Positions 1-9,255 of a stretch of 64,000 nucleotides of DNA are shown in pieces. Position numbers and translations under genes: made by a program. The notes beneath the pieces are model-generated. The model was not told the DNA's origin. It worked only from the letters and a program-made list of their open reading frames with translations, and made no database searches. Every line of letters starts with the position of its first letter. Within the stretch, counting starts at the first letter, position 1. This DNA comes from Alteraurantiacibacter hainanensis (GTDB lineage Bacteria; Pseudomonadota; Alphaproteobacteria; Sphingomonadales; Sphingomonadaceae): contig NZ_JAZAPB010000002.1 in NCBI RefSeq assembly GCF_036321025.1, positions 1,116,001 to 1,180,000 on the forward strand. The letters run 5' to 3'.

Positions 1-236
1 CACCATTCAAAGGTCTGACGGTCGCCCGCATCGGCGGCCGCCATGGCCTGCTGGCGCGCGTGATCGGCGGCGGCGAGGCCGTGCTGCGCGAAGTGACGCA
101 GGGCCGCTTCGAGATGCGTGTTGCTGACTTTCTTGCCGCGATTGTCGTTGGCGGGACGCAGGTACAGACCGACTGCCATACCCCGCGGCATCCGGCACTG
201 GGCGCGGCATCGCGAGGCGGCGAAACGAATGGGCAT
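1..236 (-). CDS. Small conserved sphingomonad protein, 3' end missing
   Basis: The reading frame runs leftward and leaves the window, so the C-terminus is missing. It reads MPIRFAASRCRAQCRMPRGM, then LYLRPANDNRGKK and a helical, alanine-rich part with ALRHFAQHGLAAADHARQQA. Small proteins with an N-terminal PANDN motif and such a helix occur in sphingomonads, as far as I recall; no function is known to me. I chose the ATG ending at 236; in-frame ATGs at 191 and 179 are alternatives, and none has a strong Shine-Dalgarno. A competing frame on the same strand is compositionally biased and was left out. Confidence 0.5.
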   Translation of the reverse strand, partial: MPIRFAASRCRAQCRMPRGMAVGLYLRPANDNRGKKVSNTHLEAALRHFAQHGLAAADHARQQAMAAADAGDRQTFEW

Positions 237-363
237 GGGCGACTGATCCGGTTTTGCTCTTGGCCGCTTGCTGCGACGTCCACCGTTCTAGCGCCAGCCG
301 GCTAAGCAAGAGTTGGAACAGATGGTTTCCGAATTGTTGTCGGCGCTTAAGGGGCGCGCCGGG

Positions 364-1401
364 TCAGGGTCGCTTTATCCACTGCCCGCTATTGGCATAT
401 TCGCTCCGAACGCGACCCGCCGCCGGCAGGCGGTCGGTTGCGTGGACGGGCGCTTCCTGCGTCGCTGTCGAGACGGCGAGCGCGGCCTCCTGCGCCGGCG
501 GAACGATCTCGGGCGAGGGCACTGTCGCCAGCGCCACCGGATCGGGGCCGCTGGCAATCGTGGCCGCGCGGCCCGGTAGCGGCTCTCCGCCGCCGTAGGT
601 GAACGAGAACGCGCCGCGCTCTCCGGCAGAGCCCGGCCAGCGATAGAACACGTGCGCGCCGATCACCGTCGTCCGCGTCAGGCTGGGTGCCCAGTAGGGG
701 TGCACGGCCAGCGTATGGTAATGCGTCGAAAGACCCACCGGCTGGTATACCGATCCGGCCAGGGCCGAGCGGGCTATGCGGCTGGCGCGCTCCCACCCGC
801 CGCGCGAAGGACGGCGGGCCAGCGAGCCATCGCAGGTGAAGGTGAACTGGCATCCGGTCCGCCGGGCCGAACCCTGGTAGACCACGCCGCACACGGTATC
901 GGGCCAAGCGCTGTGCGCCACCCGGTTCAGGACAACTTGCGCCACCGCGCGTTGGCCGGCTTCCGATTCGCTGGCGGCTTCGTAATAGATCGCCGTCGCC
1001 AGGCATTCCTGCGCGCGAACCACGTCGTTGCCGCTGCCCATCGCCACCAATGCTGCGGCGGCAGGGCCCGGTGCCAGCTGCGGCGCGGATGCGGGCTCGA
1101 GCGTCGCCTGTGCGACGCTTTCGGTGGTGAAGGCTTCCGGCTCGAAAGCCGCATCCTCGAGGTAGTAGAAGGCGGAGCCGGGAAAGCTTTCGCCCGGCGT
1201 CTCGAAGCCCATCGGCTGCACCGGCACCTGCGATGCCTGCGCGATCTGCGGTTCGAAGGCGGTTTCCGCCGCCAGCGCAGGCACGGCCAGCAGCGCCGCC
1301 AGCGCGCCCAGCCGCCGCAGCACCATGGCCCGGCGCGACCGGCGCGCGCGCCGAAGCTCGGCAAGCATCTGTTGCGGGGTCTGGCGGGCGGTCTGATCCA
1401 C
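364..1401 (-). CDS. SleB-type cell wall hydrolase
   Basis: Predicted peptidoglycan hydrolase of the Hydrolase_2 (SleB/CwlJ) family, 345 aa, acting in the periplasm. A basic N-terminus (residues 16-30) is followed by one hydrophobic segment (about 31-45), an anchor or uncleaved signal. A low-complexity linker follows, then the catalytic domain from about residue 130 with LATAIYYEAASES; E141 in IYYEA is the expected catalytic glutamate. Further family blocks are VAQVVLNRV and the CQFTFTCDG region, and STHYHTLAVHPYW. In Gram-negative bacteria this domain serves wall remodelling rather than spore germination. It is transcribed away from the B12 operon, with about 390 bases between the two starts. 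Confidence 0.88.
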   Translation of the reverse strand: MDQTARQTPQQMLAELRRARRSRRAMVLRRLGALAALLAVPALAAETAFEPQIAQASQVPVQPMGFETPGESFPGSAFYYLEDAAFEPEAFTTESVAQATLEPASAPQLAPGPAAAALVAMGSGNDVVRAQECLATAIYYEAASESEAGQRAVAQVVLNRVAHSAWPDTVCGVVYQGSARRTGCQFTFTCDGSLARRPSRGGWERASRIARSALAGSVYQPVGLSTHYHTLAVHPYWAPSLTRTTVIGAHVFYRWPGSAGERGAFSFTYGGGEPLPGRAATIASGPDPVALATVPSPEIVPPAQEAALAVSTATQEAPVHATDRLPAAGRVRSEYANSGQWIKRP

Positions 1402-1525
1402 GCCTACGCGCTAGCCGCGAGGGGGAGGGCAGGCATCAGCACAGTTGCCGTCGTCCCACGGCGGGACGCCCTATTCAGGGGCTTTACCGTTGCCACGGCC
1501 AGCGCACGGGCATATTGGGGAGGCG

Positions 1526-1691
1526 ACGTCATGGGTTGGCCGCGAGAGCGGTCCTAAGAGGGAAGCGGGTGAAAGGCCCGCGCTGCCCCCGCAACTGTGA
1601 CCGGGGAGCGACCTGTCCTCATGCCACTGCCTCTGGCGGGAAGGCGGACGGGAAGCGACGATCCGGGAGCCAGGAGACCTGCCGATGACGG
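1526..1691 (+). promoter_or_regulatory. Cobalamin (B12) riboswitch
   Basis: The stretch shows the conserved parts of an adenosylcobalamin riboswitch in order: AAGAGGGAAGCGGGTGAAA around 1556-1574, the CCCCCGCAACTGTGACC block, GCCACTG near 1623, GGGAAGGCG, and the B12 box GCCAGGAGACCTGCC at 1669-1683. The closing helix P1 is visible as CGTCAT (1527-1532) pairing perfectly with ATGACG (1685-1690). It lies about 105 bases upstream of a TonB-dependent receptor start, so it should lower uptake gene expression when cobalamin is plentiful. This also fixes the substrate of the downstream transporter. Confidence 0.96.
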
Positions 1692-1752
1692 TCGTTCGGC
1701 CTGTCAGGCGGGGTGTACCGGCAGCCAGCGGAAGAGCGCTATCGCAGCGCTG

Positions 1753-1790
1753 CCTCCGTCATGAGCGGCGAGTTCGCTTTTGATTGGAGG
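1753..1790 (+). promoter_or_regulatory. Possible anti-Shine-Dalgarno expression platform
   Basis: Downstream of the riboswitch, CCTCC at 1753-1757 is complementary to the Shine-Dalgarno GGAGG at 1786-1790 that serves the receptor gene. An upstream hairpin (AGCGCT, five bases, AGCGCT) ends just before it. Alternative pairing could hide or expose the ribosome binding site. No T-rich terminator is visible, so translational control is more likely than attenuation. The mechanism is inferred from complementarity only. Confidence 0.45.
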
Positions 1791-1794
1791 TTTC

Positions 1795-3705
1795 GTGTAC
1801 AAATACCTGTTTTACTGCGCTTCGTTCTCCGCCATCGCCGCGCCCGCCTGGGCGCAGGAGGACGATGGCGGGAGCATCACCACTTCGACCTGGCGCGTTC
1901 CGGAAGAGACGATCACCGTCACCGCGACGGGCACCCGCATCGAGCTGGAGGATACCGGGCAGGCCGTCACCGTGATCGGCGAGGCCGAGATCGAGGCAGT
2001 GCAGGGCGCGGACCTTACCCGCGTGCTGGAGCGCGTGCCCGGCCTCGTTTCCAGTCGCAATGGCGGCGTGGGCGGGTTCACCGGCATCCGCCTGCGCGGC
2101 AGCGAGGCGGAGCAGGTGCTTGCCGTGCTGGACGGCGTGCGCGTGGCCGACACCGCATCGCCCGCGGGAGGCTTCGACTTCGGCACGCTGCTGGCGCTGG
2201 ACCTCGACAAGCTGGAAGTGCTGCGCGGCTCCAATTCCACGATCTGGGGCTCCGACGCCATAGGCGGCGTGATCGTTGCCTCCACCCGCGCGGCAAGCGG
2301 GCTGCGCGGTAGTGCCGAATACGGCGCGCGCGACACGGCGAGCGCCGCGATTTCGGGCGGCCTCAGCGATGCCGACACGGGATTTCTCGGGCTATCTGGC
2401 ACCTGGTTCAGCACCGACGGCATTTCCGCCGCCGAGGCGGGGACCGAAGCCGACGGGTTCGAGCAATGGGCGCTGAACGGCCATGCGCGCTATTACTTCG
2501 ACGATCGGCTGGAGGTCTTCGCCCGCGCCCGCTACGCCGAGGGCGACCTGGAGATCGACGGTTTTCCCGCCCCCGATTTCACCCTGGCCGATACCGGCGA
2601 CGTGCAGCACACGCGCCAGCTGACCGGAGCCACCGGGGCCGTGCTGGACAGCAGCGCGCTGTTCCTTTCGGCTGCCTACAGCTTTGCCGAAACCGAGCGA
2701 GACAACCTGGACGGCAACGGCGTAGAGACATTCGCCAGCCAGGGCCGGTCCGACCGGCTGGAACTGCGCGGCGAATGGCGACCCATCGGCCCGCTGCTCG
2801 TTCATTTCGGCGCCGAGAACGAATGGACCAGCTACGAGACCCTATTCGATGCGGGCGAGGACACGCGCATTTCCGGTGCCTACGCGCAAGCGGGAATCGA
2901 GTGGAACGCGATCTCCGGCTACGTCGGCGCGCGGGTGGACGACCACGCCGATTTCGGCACCGCGGTCAGCTTCGGCGCCGATGCGAGCTACGAACTCGCC
3001 GATGGCTGGCGTCTGCGGGCGAGCCTGGGCGAAGGGTTCAAGGCGCCGAGCCTGTTCCAGCTTCATTCCGAGTACGGCAACCTTTCGCTCGAGCCGGAGC
3101 AGAGCACCAGTTTCGACCTCGGCCTCGCCTTTGGCGAGCGCAACCTCGCCAGCGCCCGGATGCGCGGCCGTGCGCCTGTCTACGCTGCGGTCACTGCGTT
3201 CCAGCGCAACACCGACAACCAGATCGCCTTCGTCAGCTGCTTTGGCGAAACGACGGGCATCTGCGCGAACCGTCCCTTCGGCACCTACGACAACATCACC
3301 CGCACGAGGGCACGCGGGCTGGAGGCCGAACTTTGGGGCAGCCCCGCTGAGGGCGTGACGCTGGGCGCGCTCTATGCCTTTACCGATGCCGAAAACCGCG
3401 ACACCGGGCTGGCGCTGGCCCGTCGCCCGCGCCACGCGGCGACGTTCACCGGCGAGTGGAGGCCCGTCGATGCGATTGCCCTGGCAGCAGACCTGCGCGT
3501 GGTTTCGGACAGTTACGACGATGCTTTCAACACCGTACGGCTGGACGGGTACGAAACGCTGACGCTGCGTGCTAGCTGGGACGCGAGCGAGCGGGTGCAA
3601 TTGTTCGGCCGTGTCGAGAACCTGTGGGACGAGCAGTATCAGACCGCCGCCGGCTACGGCACGGCGGGCACCAGCGCCCATATCGGGGCGCGAGTGGCGC
3701 TGTGA
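1795..3705 (+). CDS. btuB: TonB-dependent vitamin B12 receptor
   Basis: Outer-membrane receptor, 636 aa, importing cobalamin with energy from TonB. A signal peptide ends in PAWAQ; a TonB-box-like ITVTATGTR follows. The plug domain includes RVPGLVSSRNGG, RLRGSEAEQVLAVLDGVRV and KLEVLRGSNSTIWGSDAIGGV, and the rest is a beta-barrel ending near ENLWDEQYQ. I chose the GTG at 1795 because GGAGG lies four bases before it; an in-frame TTG at 1780 would skip this site. The cobalamin riboswitch upstream and the BtuFCD genes downstream support the substrate. The final residue is Leu rather than the usual aromatic. Confidence 0.93.
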   Translation: MYKYLFYCASFSAIAAPAWAQEDDGGSITTSTWRVPEETITVTATGTRIELEDTGQAVTVIGEAEIEAVQGADLTRVLERVPGLVSSRNGGVGGFTGIRLRGSEAEQVLAVLDGVRVADTASPAGGFDFGTLLALDLDKLEVLRGSNSTIWGSDAIGGVIVASTRAASGLRGSAEYGARDTASAAISGGLSDADTGFLGLSGTWFSTDGISAAEAGTEADGFEQWALNGHARYYFDDRLEVFARARYAEGDLEIDGFPAPDFTLADTGDVQHTRQLTGATGAVLDSSALFLSAAYSFAETERDNLDGNGVETFASQGRSDRLELRGEWRPIGPLLVHFGAENEWTSYETLFDAGEDTRISGAYAQAGIEWNAISGYVGARVDDHADFGTAVSFGADASYELADGWRLRASLGEGFKAPSLFQLHSEYGNLSLEPEQSTSFDLGLAFGERNLASARMRGRAPVYAAVTAFQRNTDNQIAFVSCFGETTGICANRPFGTYDNITRTRARGLEAELWGSPAEGVTLGALYAFTDAENRDTGLALARRPRHAATFTGEWRPVDAIALAADLRVVSDSYDDAFNTVRLDGYETLTLRASWDASERVQLFGRVENLWDEQYQTAAGYGTAGTSAHIGARVAL

Positions 3706-4508
3706 GACTGGTTAGCGGCCTTGCCCTCCTGCTGGCCGCCTGTTCCGGACAGGGGCCACGAAGCGCAGCGGCCGAACGCCCTTCGATCGTCAGCCTGAAC
3801 CCGTGTGCCGATGCCATCCTGGCCGAGATCGCCGCGCCGGGGCAGGTGCTGGCCATATCGCACTACAGCCACGACCCTGACGCCAGCTCCATGCTTGCCG
3901 ATGAGGCAGCGCGTTTTGCCAGCACCGGGGGGACGGCGGAGGAGGTGCTGGCCCTCGCGCCCGACATCGTCGTGGCCGACGCTTTCATCCAGCCCGCCAC
4001 GCGCAGCGCGCTGGAGCAGGCGGGTATCGTGGTGGAGACATTGGGCATAGCCGGGTCGCTGCAGGACAGCCTCGATCAGGTCGCGGCGCTGGGCGAGGCG
4101 ACCGGCAATCCCGAAAGAGCCGCGGTGCTTGCGCGGAAAATCTCCGACAGCTGGCAGGCACACGAATGGAGCGGCGACCCGGCTACGGCGCTGCTGTGGC
4201 AGCAGGGCGGTATCGTGGGGGGCGAGGGCTCGCTCGCCCACGCGTTGATGATGCAGAGCGGCTTTGCCAGTCTCTCGGTCGCAAGGGGGCTGGGGCAGGG
4301 GGCATACCTGCCGTTGGAGGAAGTGCTGGCCGATCCGCCAAGGGTCGTCATCACTGCCGGAGACGAGCGCGCCTTCGATCACCCGGCGATGGGCTTCGCG
4401 TCCGACATGGCGCACCAGGAACTCGACCCCAATCTGCTCTATTGCGGCGGCCCCACGATCCCGCGCGCGCTGACGCGGCTGGCTGAGATCAGGCGGCAGG
4501 TGCAGTGA
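3702..4508 (+). CDS. btuF: Cobalamin-binding lipoprotein of the ABC importer
   Basis: Periplasmic-side substrate-binding protein of the BtuF/FepB type, 268 aa. The GTG start overlaps the btuB stop (GTGA) and gives a lipoprotein signal with LLLAAC, so Cys14 should be lipidated; frames opening further upstream lack this signal. The mature part has the family opening PSIVSLNPCADAILAEI and then LALAPDIVVADAF. It hands cobalamin to the permease encoded next. In several alphaproteobacteria this protein is membrane-tethered, as here. Confidence 0.9.
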   Translation: MRLVSGLALLLAACSGQGPRSAAAERPSIVSLNPCADAILAEIAAPGQVLAISHYSHDPDASSMLADEAARFASTGGTAEEVLALAPDIVVADAFIQPATRSALEQAGIVVETLGIAGSLQDSLDQVAALGEATGNPERAAVLARKISDSWQAHEWSGDPATALLWQQGGIVGGEGSLAHALMMQSGFASLSVARGLGQGAYLPLEEVLADPPRVVITAGDERAFDHPAMGFASDMAHQELDPNLLYCGGPTIPRALTRLAEIRRQVQ

Positions 4509-5464
4509 CCCGCGCCACGCTGATCTTCGCGGCCCTGCTGCTCGTCGCCATACCGCTCTCGCTGCTGGCCGGGCGGGTGTGGGTCGATCCCGACGCGACG
4601 CCCAATGCCACCGCAATCCTTGCCGAACTGCGCCTGCCGCGCGCGGTGCTGGCCGTGGTGATCGGCGCAGGGCTGGGCGCGGCGGGTGCGGCGATGCAGG
4701 GATACCTGCGCAATCCGCTGGCCGATCCCGGCCTGTTCGGCATTGCCCCCGGCGCGGCGCTGGGGGCGGTCGTCGCGCTCTACATCGGCGCGGCCAGCGC
4801 GGTGCTGCTGCCGCTGTTTGCCCTGGTGGGAGCAGGCGGAGCCATGGCGCTGCTGGCCCTGATCGCCGGGCGCACCGCCAACCCGGCGAACGGCATCGCC
4901 CTGTTCACGCTGGCGGGCATGATGATCGCCAGCCTTGCAGGCGCGCTCACCTCTCTGGCGATCAGCCTTGCGCCCAACGCCTTTGCCATGAGCAGCATCG
5001 TCACCTGGCTGATGGGCGCGCTGACCGACCGCAGCTGGGCCGACGTTACGCTGGCCGCACCGCTGACGCTGGCAGGCCTCGTCCTCCTGTGGCTGGCGGG
5101 CCGCGATCTCGACGCCATGACGCTGGGCGAACCTGCCGCGCGCTCCCTTGGCGTAAAGCCCGCCCGGTTGATGGCCCTGCTGGTGCTGGGCACGGGCCTC
5201 ACCGTGGGCAGCGGCGTCGCGGTGGCGGGGATCATCGGCTTCGTCGGACTAATCGTGCCCCACCTCGTGCGTCCGCTGACGGACAAGCGTCCATCCAGCC
5301 TCATCGTGCCGAGCGCGCTGGCGGGCGCGCTGCTGGTGCTGGTGGCGGACGTGGTTGTGCGCGTGCTGCCGCTGGTGACCGAACTGCGCCTCGGCATCGC
5401 GCTCAGTCTGATCGGTGCGCCGTTCTTCCTGATGCTGCTGCTGCGGATGCGGAGGGCGGCCTGA
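4505..5464 (+). CDS. btuC: Cobalamin ABC transporter permease (FecCD family)
   Basis: Inner-membrane permease, 319 aa, close to the usual length for FecCD/BtuC proteins. It is almost wholly hydrophobic and shows typical blocks: RLPRAVLAVVIGAGLGAAGA, MQGYLRNPLADPGLFGIAPG near residues 64-83, and GIIGFVGLIVPHLVRPL near the end, a part that contacts the ATPase. The GTG start overlaps the stop of the binding protein by four bases, which suggests translational coupling. Confidence 0.93.
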   Translation: MTRATLIFAALLLVAIPLSLLAGRVWVDPDATPNATAILAELRLPRAVLAVVIGAGLGAAGAAMQGYLRNPLADPGLFGIAPGAALGAVVALYIGAASAVLLPLFALVGAGGAMALLALIAGRTANPANGIALFTLAGMMIASLAGALTSLAISLAPNAFAMSSIVTWLMGALTDRSWADVTLAAPLTLAGLVLLWLAGRDLDAMTLGEPAARSLGVKPARLMALLVLGTGLTVGSGVAVAGIIGFVGLIVPHLVRPLTDKRPSSLIVPSALAGALLVLVADVVVRVLPLVTELRLGIALSLIGAPFFLMLLLRMRRAA

Positions 5465-6192
5465 TGCTGGAAGTGCGCGACCTGACGATTGCCCGGCGGC
5501 TGGCAGGCGTTACCTCCGCCCTCCAGCCCGGCGCGATCACCGCGATCTGCGGCCCCAACGGCGCGGGCAAGTCCACCCTGCTGTCCGTGCTGGCAGGCCT
5601 GCTGGACGCGGACGAGGGGGAAGTGCTGCTGGATGCAGAGCCGCTCGCCGGCGTGCCTTCTCGCGAGCGGGCCAAGGCCATCGGCTACCTCCCGCAACTG
5701 GGGGAGGTCGCCTGGGACGTCTCGGTCGCCAATCTCGCCGCGCTGGGCCGCCTGCCGCACCGCGATCGGGGCAAGTTTGCCGTGGCGAGCGCACTGGCGG
5801 CCACCGCCATGTCGGATTTCGCCGCGCGGCCCGTCTCCACCCTGTCGGGCGGGGAAAAGGCTCGCGCCCTGCTGGCCCGCGTGCTGGCGGGAGAGCCGCG
5901 CTGGATCCTCGCCGACGAGCCGCTCGCCGCGCTGGACCTGGCGCACCAGCTGAGCCTGCTCAAGGTTCTGCGCGCTCAGGCCGACGCCGGAGCGGGCGTG
6001 GTGCTGGTGCTGCACGACCTGGCGCTGGCCATGAACCATGCGGACCGCGTGCTGGTGCTGAACGAAGGACGCCTGAAAGCAGACAGCGCCCCCGAAGAGG
6101 CGCTGTCGCTTGGTATCATTCGCGATGTCTGGGGTGTCGAGGCGCGCTGGCTGGGCGAGCCCGGCCAACGCGCCCTCGTTACCTCGGGTTAG
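5464..6192 (+). CDS. btuD: Cobalamin ABC transporter ATPase
   Basis: ATP-binding subunit, 242 aa. Walker A is GPNGAGKST (30-38), the Q-loop lies in YLPQLGE, the signature is LSGGE (127-131), Walker B ends ILADE (148-152) and the switch histidine is H184 in LVLHD. Its ATG overlaps the permease stop by one base. The gene ends the operon and its last four bases overlap the 3' end of the convergent oligopeptidase gene, leaving no room for a separate terminator. Confidence 0.93.
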   Translation: MLEVRDLTIARRLAGVTSALQPGAITAICGPNGAGKSTLLSVLAGLLDADEGEVLLDAEPLAGVPSRERAKAIGYLPQLGEVAWDVSVANLAALGRLPHRDRGKFAVASALAATAMSDFAARPVSTLSGGEKARALLARVLAGEPRWILADEPLAALDLAHQLSLLKVLRAQADAGAGVVLVLHDLALAMNHADRVLVLNEGRLKADSAPEEALSLGIIRDVWGVEARWLGEPGQRALVTSG

Positions 6193-8408
6193 ACCGCGCC
6201 CTCGGCACCATCGACACCGTCGATGTTGTCGTCCTCGGGAATCAGACCACGCGCTTCGAGCAGCGGCTCGACCTGCGGGTCGCGGCCGGTGAAGTCGCGG
6301 AACATCTGTTCGTAGGTCTTGGAGTGACCCTGGCCCAGGAACGTCTCCACGATGTGGTCGCCCATCTCGCGGTTCATGCCGCCGTTGTTGACCACGTAGC
6401 TGTAGGCATCGTGGTGCAGCATCTCCGTCCAGGTGTAGGCGTAGTAGCCTGCGTCATAGCCATGCTCGAAGATGTGGCGGTAGTAGGGGGTGCGGTAACG
6501 CGGCGGCACCAGGTCGCTGCGCAGGCCGATCCGCTCCAGCGCCTCGGCCTCGAACGCCATCACGTCGGTCGGCGCCGGCTGGCTGGGGTCGAGCGAGTGC
6601 CATTCCATGTCCAGCAGCGAGGCGGCGATGATCTCGCCGAAGCTGTGGCCCTGGTTGAACTTGCTGGCCCGGTCGATTGCCTCCACCAGGTCGTCCGGGA
6701 TCACTTCGCCGGTCTCGTGGTGGCGGGCATAGCGCTGCAGCACTTCGGGCACGGCGGCGAAGTTCTCGTGGAACTGGCTCGGGAATTCCACCCAGTCGCG
6801 CGCGGTGTTGGTGCCCGACAGCGACGGGTACTGCTGGTCGGCGAAGATGCCGTGCAGGGCGTGGCCGAATTCGTGGAACATCGTGGTCACGTCGTCCCAG
6901 GTCGCAAGCGCGGGCTGGCCGGCGACCGGCGGGGCGATGTTCTGCGTGTTGGTGATGACCGGCTTCAGGCCGAGCAGGTGGCTCTGCTCGATGAAGTTGC
7001 TCATCCACGCACCGCCACGCTTGGAATCGCGGCTGAACGGATCGAAGTAGAACAGCGCCTGTTCCTCGCCGTCGTGGAAGACGGTGTAGACCTTCACGTC
7101 AGGGTGATAGGTCGGGATGTCGGTGCGTTCCTCGAAGGTCAGGCCGTACAGCTGTTCGGCCATGTAGAACACGCCGTCTTCCAGCACATTGTCGACCACG
7201 AAGTACTGCTTGATCTCCTCGTTATCGAGGGCGTAGCGCTCGGCCCGCACCTTGCTGGCGTAGTACTGCCAGTCCCACGGGGCGAGCTCGAAATCGTGCC
7301 CGTCCTGCTCGATCCGCTCCTGCAGCACGGCGGCCTCGCGTTCCTGCGTGGCGCGCAGCGCGGGGACCATCTCGGCCATGAAGTTGATCGCGGTCTGCGG
7401 GTCGGAGACCATCCGGTCGTACATCTGCCAGTTGGCGTGCGAGGGCTCTCCGAAAAGCTGGGCGCGGCGGTTGCGCAGCGCGATCACTTCGCGGATCAGC
7501 GGCAGCGTGCTCGCCTCGCCCGACTGGTTGCGGTCGATGCTGGCCTTGAACAGCATCTCGCGGACATCGCGGTTGTCCAGCTGGGCCAGCTGCGGCACAC
7601 CCGAGGTGTTGCTGACGGAGAGCATGAATTCGCCCTCGCGCCCGCGCTCGGCAGCGGCTGCCGCGGCGGCTTCGATATCGGCATCGGAAAGACCCGCGAG
7701 GTCCGAACGGTCGTCCAGGAAGATCGCGGCGTTGTTCTGGCCGGTGGTGATGCGCTGCGAGATCTGCGACGAGAGCGAGGAAAGCCGCTCGTTGATCTGG
7801 CGCAGTTCGGTCTGCGCCTCGTCGCCCAGCAGCGCGCCGCGGTGGACGAACTCGTCGTAGGTCGTCTCCAGCAGCATGGCGTCTTCGGGCGTCATCGCCA
7901 TCGCGGCGCGGTTGTCGTAGACCGCCTTCACGCGGGCGAACAGTTCCGGGTTCAGGTAGATGCTGTCGTACATCGACGCGACCTGCGGAGCGAGTTCCTC
8001 GTCCGTCGTGGCGATGGTGTCGTTGATGTTGGCGGAAACGATCTGGCTGAACGCGCCGTAGGCACGGGCGAAGACCTGTCCCGACTCTTCCATCGCCACC
8101 AGGGTGTTGGCGAACGTGGGGTCGTTCGGGTTGTTGGCGATGGCCTCAACCTCGGCCAGCTGGATGGCGATCGCTTCCTCGATGATGCCCTGCCATTCGT
8201 CGTCCGAGATCTGGTCGAACTGCGGGGCGTGCATGTAGAGGGGTGACAGCTCGGCGAAGATGCTGGTCGCTTCGGGGATGTCCGGGTTGTATTCCGCGGT
8301 GTCGGGCAGCGCGGCAGGGGCGGCGTTCATGTCGGCATTGTCCATCGTGGTGCACGCGCTAGCAAGCGCGGCGATCATGGTCGTGGCGAGAAGGTTACTC
8401 TTTCGCAT
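6189..8408 (-). CDS. M3-family oligopeptidase lipoprotein (Dcp-like)
   Basis: Zinc metallopeptidase of family M3 (thimet oligopeptidase / peptidyl-dipeptidase Dcp), 739 aa. The zinc site is H512-E513-F-G-H516 with E541 in DWVEFPSQ as the likely third ligand; other family blocks are GGAWMSNF and the C-terminal YAYTWTEMLHHDAY. The N-terminus carries a lipobox (LASAC, Cys19), so it should sit in the envelope and cut short peptides there, unlike cytoplasmic Dcp. A lipidated M3 peptidase is frequent in sphingomonads and xanthomonads. A Dcp (dipeptide-releasing) activity rather than PepF type is inferred. Confidence 0.93.
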   Translation of the reverse strand: MRKSNLLATTMIAALASACTTMDNADMNAAPAALPDTAEYNPDIPEATSIFAELSPLYMHAPQFDQISDDEWQGIIEEAIAIQLAEVEAIANNPNDPTFANTLVAMEESGQVFARAYGAFSQIVSANINDTIATTDEELAPQVASMYDSIYLNPELFARVKAVYDNRAAMAMTPEDAMLLETTYDEFVHRGALLGDEAQTELRQINERLSSLSSQISQRITTGQNNAAIFLDDRSDLAGLSDADIEAAAAAAAERGREGEFMLSVSNTSGVPQLAQLDNRDVREMLFKASIDRNQSGEASTLPLIREVIALRNRRAQLFGEPSHANWQMYDRMVSDPQTAINFMAEMVPALRATQEREAAVLQERIEQDGHDFELAPWDWQYYASKVRAERYALDNEEIKQYFVVDNVLEDGVFYMAEQLYGLTFEERTDIPTYHPDVKVYTVFHDGEEQALFYFDPFSRDSKRGGAWMSNFIEQSHLLGLKPVITNTQNIAPPVAGQPALATWDDVTTMFHEFGHALHGIFADQQYPSLSGTNTARDWVEFPSQFHENFAAVPEVLQRYARHHETGEVIPDDLVEAIDRASKFNQGHSFGEIIAASLLDMEWHSLDPSQPAPTDVMAFEAEALERIGLRSDLVPPRYRTPYYRHIFEHGYDAGYYAYTWTEMLHHDAYSYVVNNGGMNREMGDHIVETFLGQGHSKTYEQMFRDFTGRDPQVEPLLEARGLIPEDDNIDGVDGAEGAV

Positions 8409-8530
8409 TCGGGCGTCTCTTCCTTTTCGTGCTCATCTTGGCCGCCCGGGAGGGGCTGGACAGGTGGTTGCAAGTGAAACTTGGCGCTTAGCCCTAAGGA
8501 TTCAAGCTGCCAAGAGCCTGAACGAGCCTG

Positions 8531-9196
8531 TCAGGAGGAGGTTTCCCCCTCCTCGGCAGCGGCGGCGGCTGCGGCCGCTTCGGCCAGGGCCTGGCGATTG
8601 ACGGTGACGAGGCGCGGCCTGCCGCCGGGCTCACCCGGCGTCAGCCAGATCGCGCCGAGTTCGAAGAATCCGCCCTGGTCCGGAACGACGGTCATCTCGC
8701 GCAGGTCGAGCGAGCGCATCAGCGCCAGCATGTCGGGAGAGAAGATCTCGTCGAAATCGCTGGTGGCAAGGTCGGCTTCCTCGACATCGCGCCGGTTGCC
8801 CTCCGCGTCGATGTAGAGCAGCGGAATGTCGAGTTCGCCCATCACCGCGTTGCGATCGTTGCCCGATGCGGCGCTGCGCAGGGCGGCCAGCGTGGCCTCG
8901 TACTGGCTGGCGCTGGTGCCGGTGGCGCACGAGATCAGGCCGCCTTCGACCAGGTCGTTGGCGCGATCGAAATTGCGGTCGGGCTCGGTCTGCTGTTCCC
9001 ACACCACCAGCAGACAGTCGCGTTCCGCCTCGCTTATGGCCGGCCCGGCCTGTGCCGGCAGGTCCAGTTCGCCCGAGGTGTCGAGCGGAACGGGTGTCTC
9101 GGCCGAACAGCCGCCAAGCAGCACAAGACCCGCCAGCGCGGCAACGATACGGGCCGGGGCGGGTCCTGCTAGGCTGTTGGGCCGTGTCTTTGTCAT
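8531..9196 (-). CDS. Lipoprotein of unknown function
   Basis: 221 aa with a lipoprotein signal: a basic start MTKTRP, a hydrophobic stretch and VLLGGC with Cys30. The mature part has two conserved-looking cysteines in RDCLLVVWEQQ and LISCATG and ends in an alanine and glutamate run. I do not recognise a domain. An ATG 12 codons upstream also fits; I chose the later one as it gives a normal signal length. It lies between the oligopeptidase and the lysozyme gene on the same strand. Confidence 0.7.
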   Translation of the reverse strand: MTKTRPNSLAGPAPARIVAALAGLVLLGGCSAETPVPLDTSGELDLPAQAGPAISEAERDCLLVVWEQQTEPDRNFDRANDLVEGGLISCATGTSASQYEATLAALRSAASGNDRNAVMGELDIPLLYIDAEGNRRDVEEADLATSDFDEIFSPDMLALMRSLDLREMTVVPDQGGFFELGAIWLTPGEPGGRPRLVTVNRQALAEAAAAAAAAEEGETSS

Positions 9197-9255
9197 GGTG
9201 TCGCCCATGTCGCGTGATGATAGGTTGTGCAAGGCGGCAAGCCGGTAGGCGGCGA

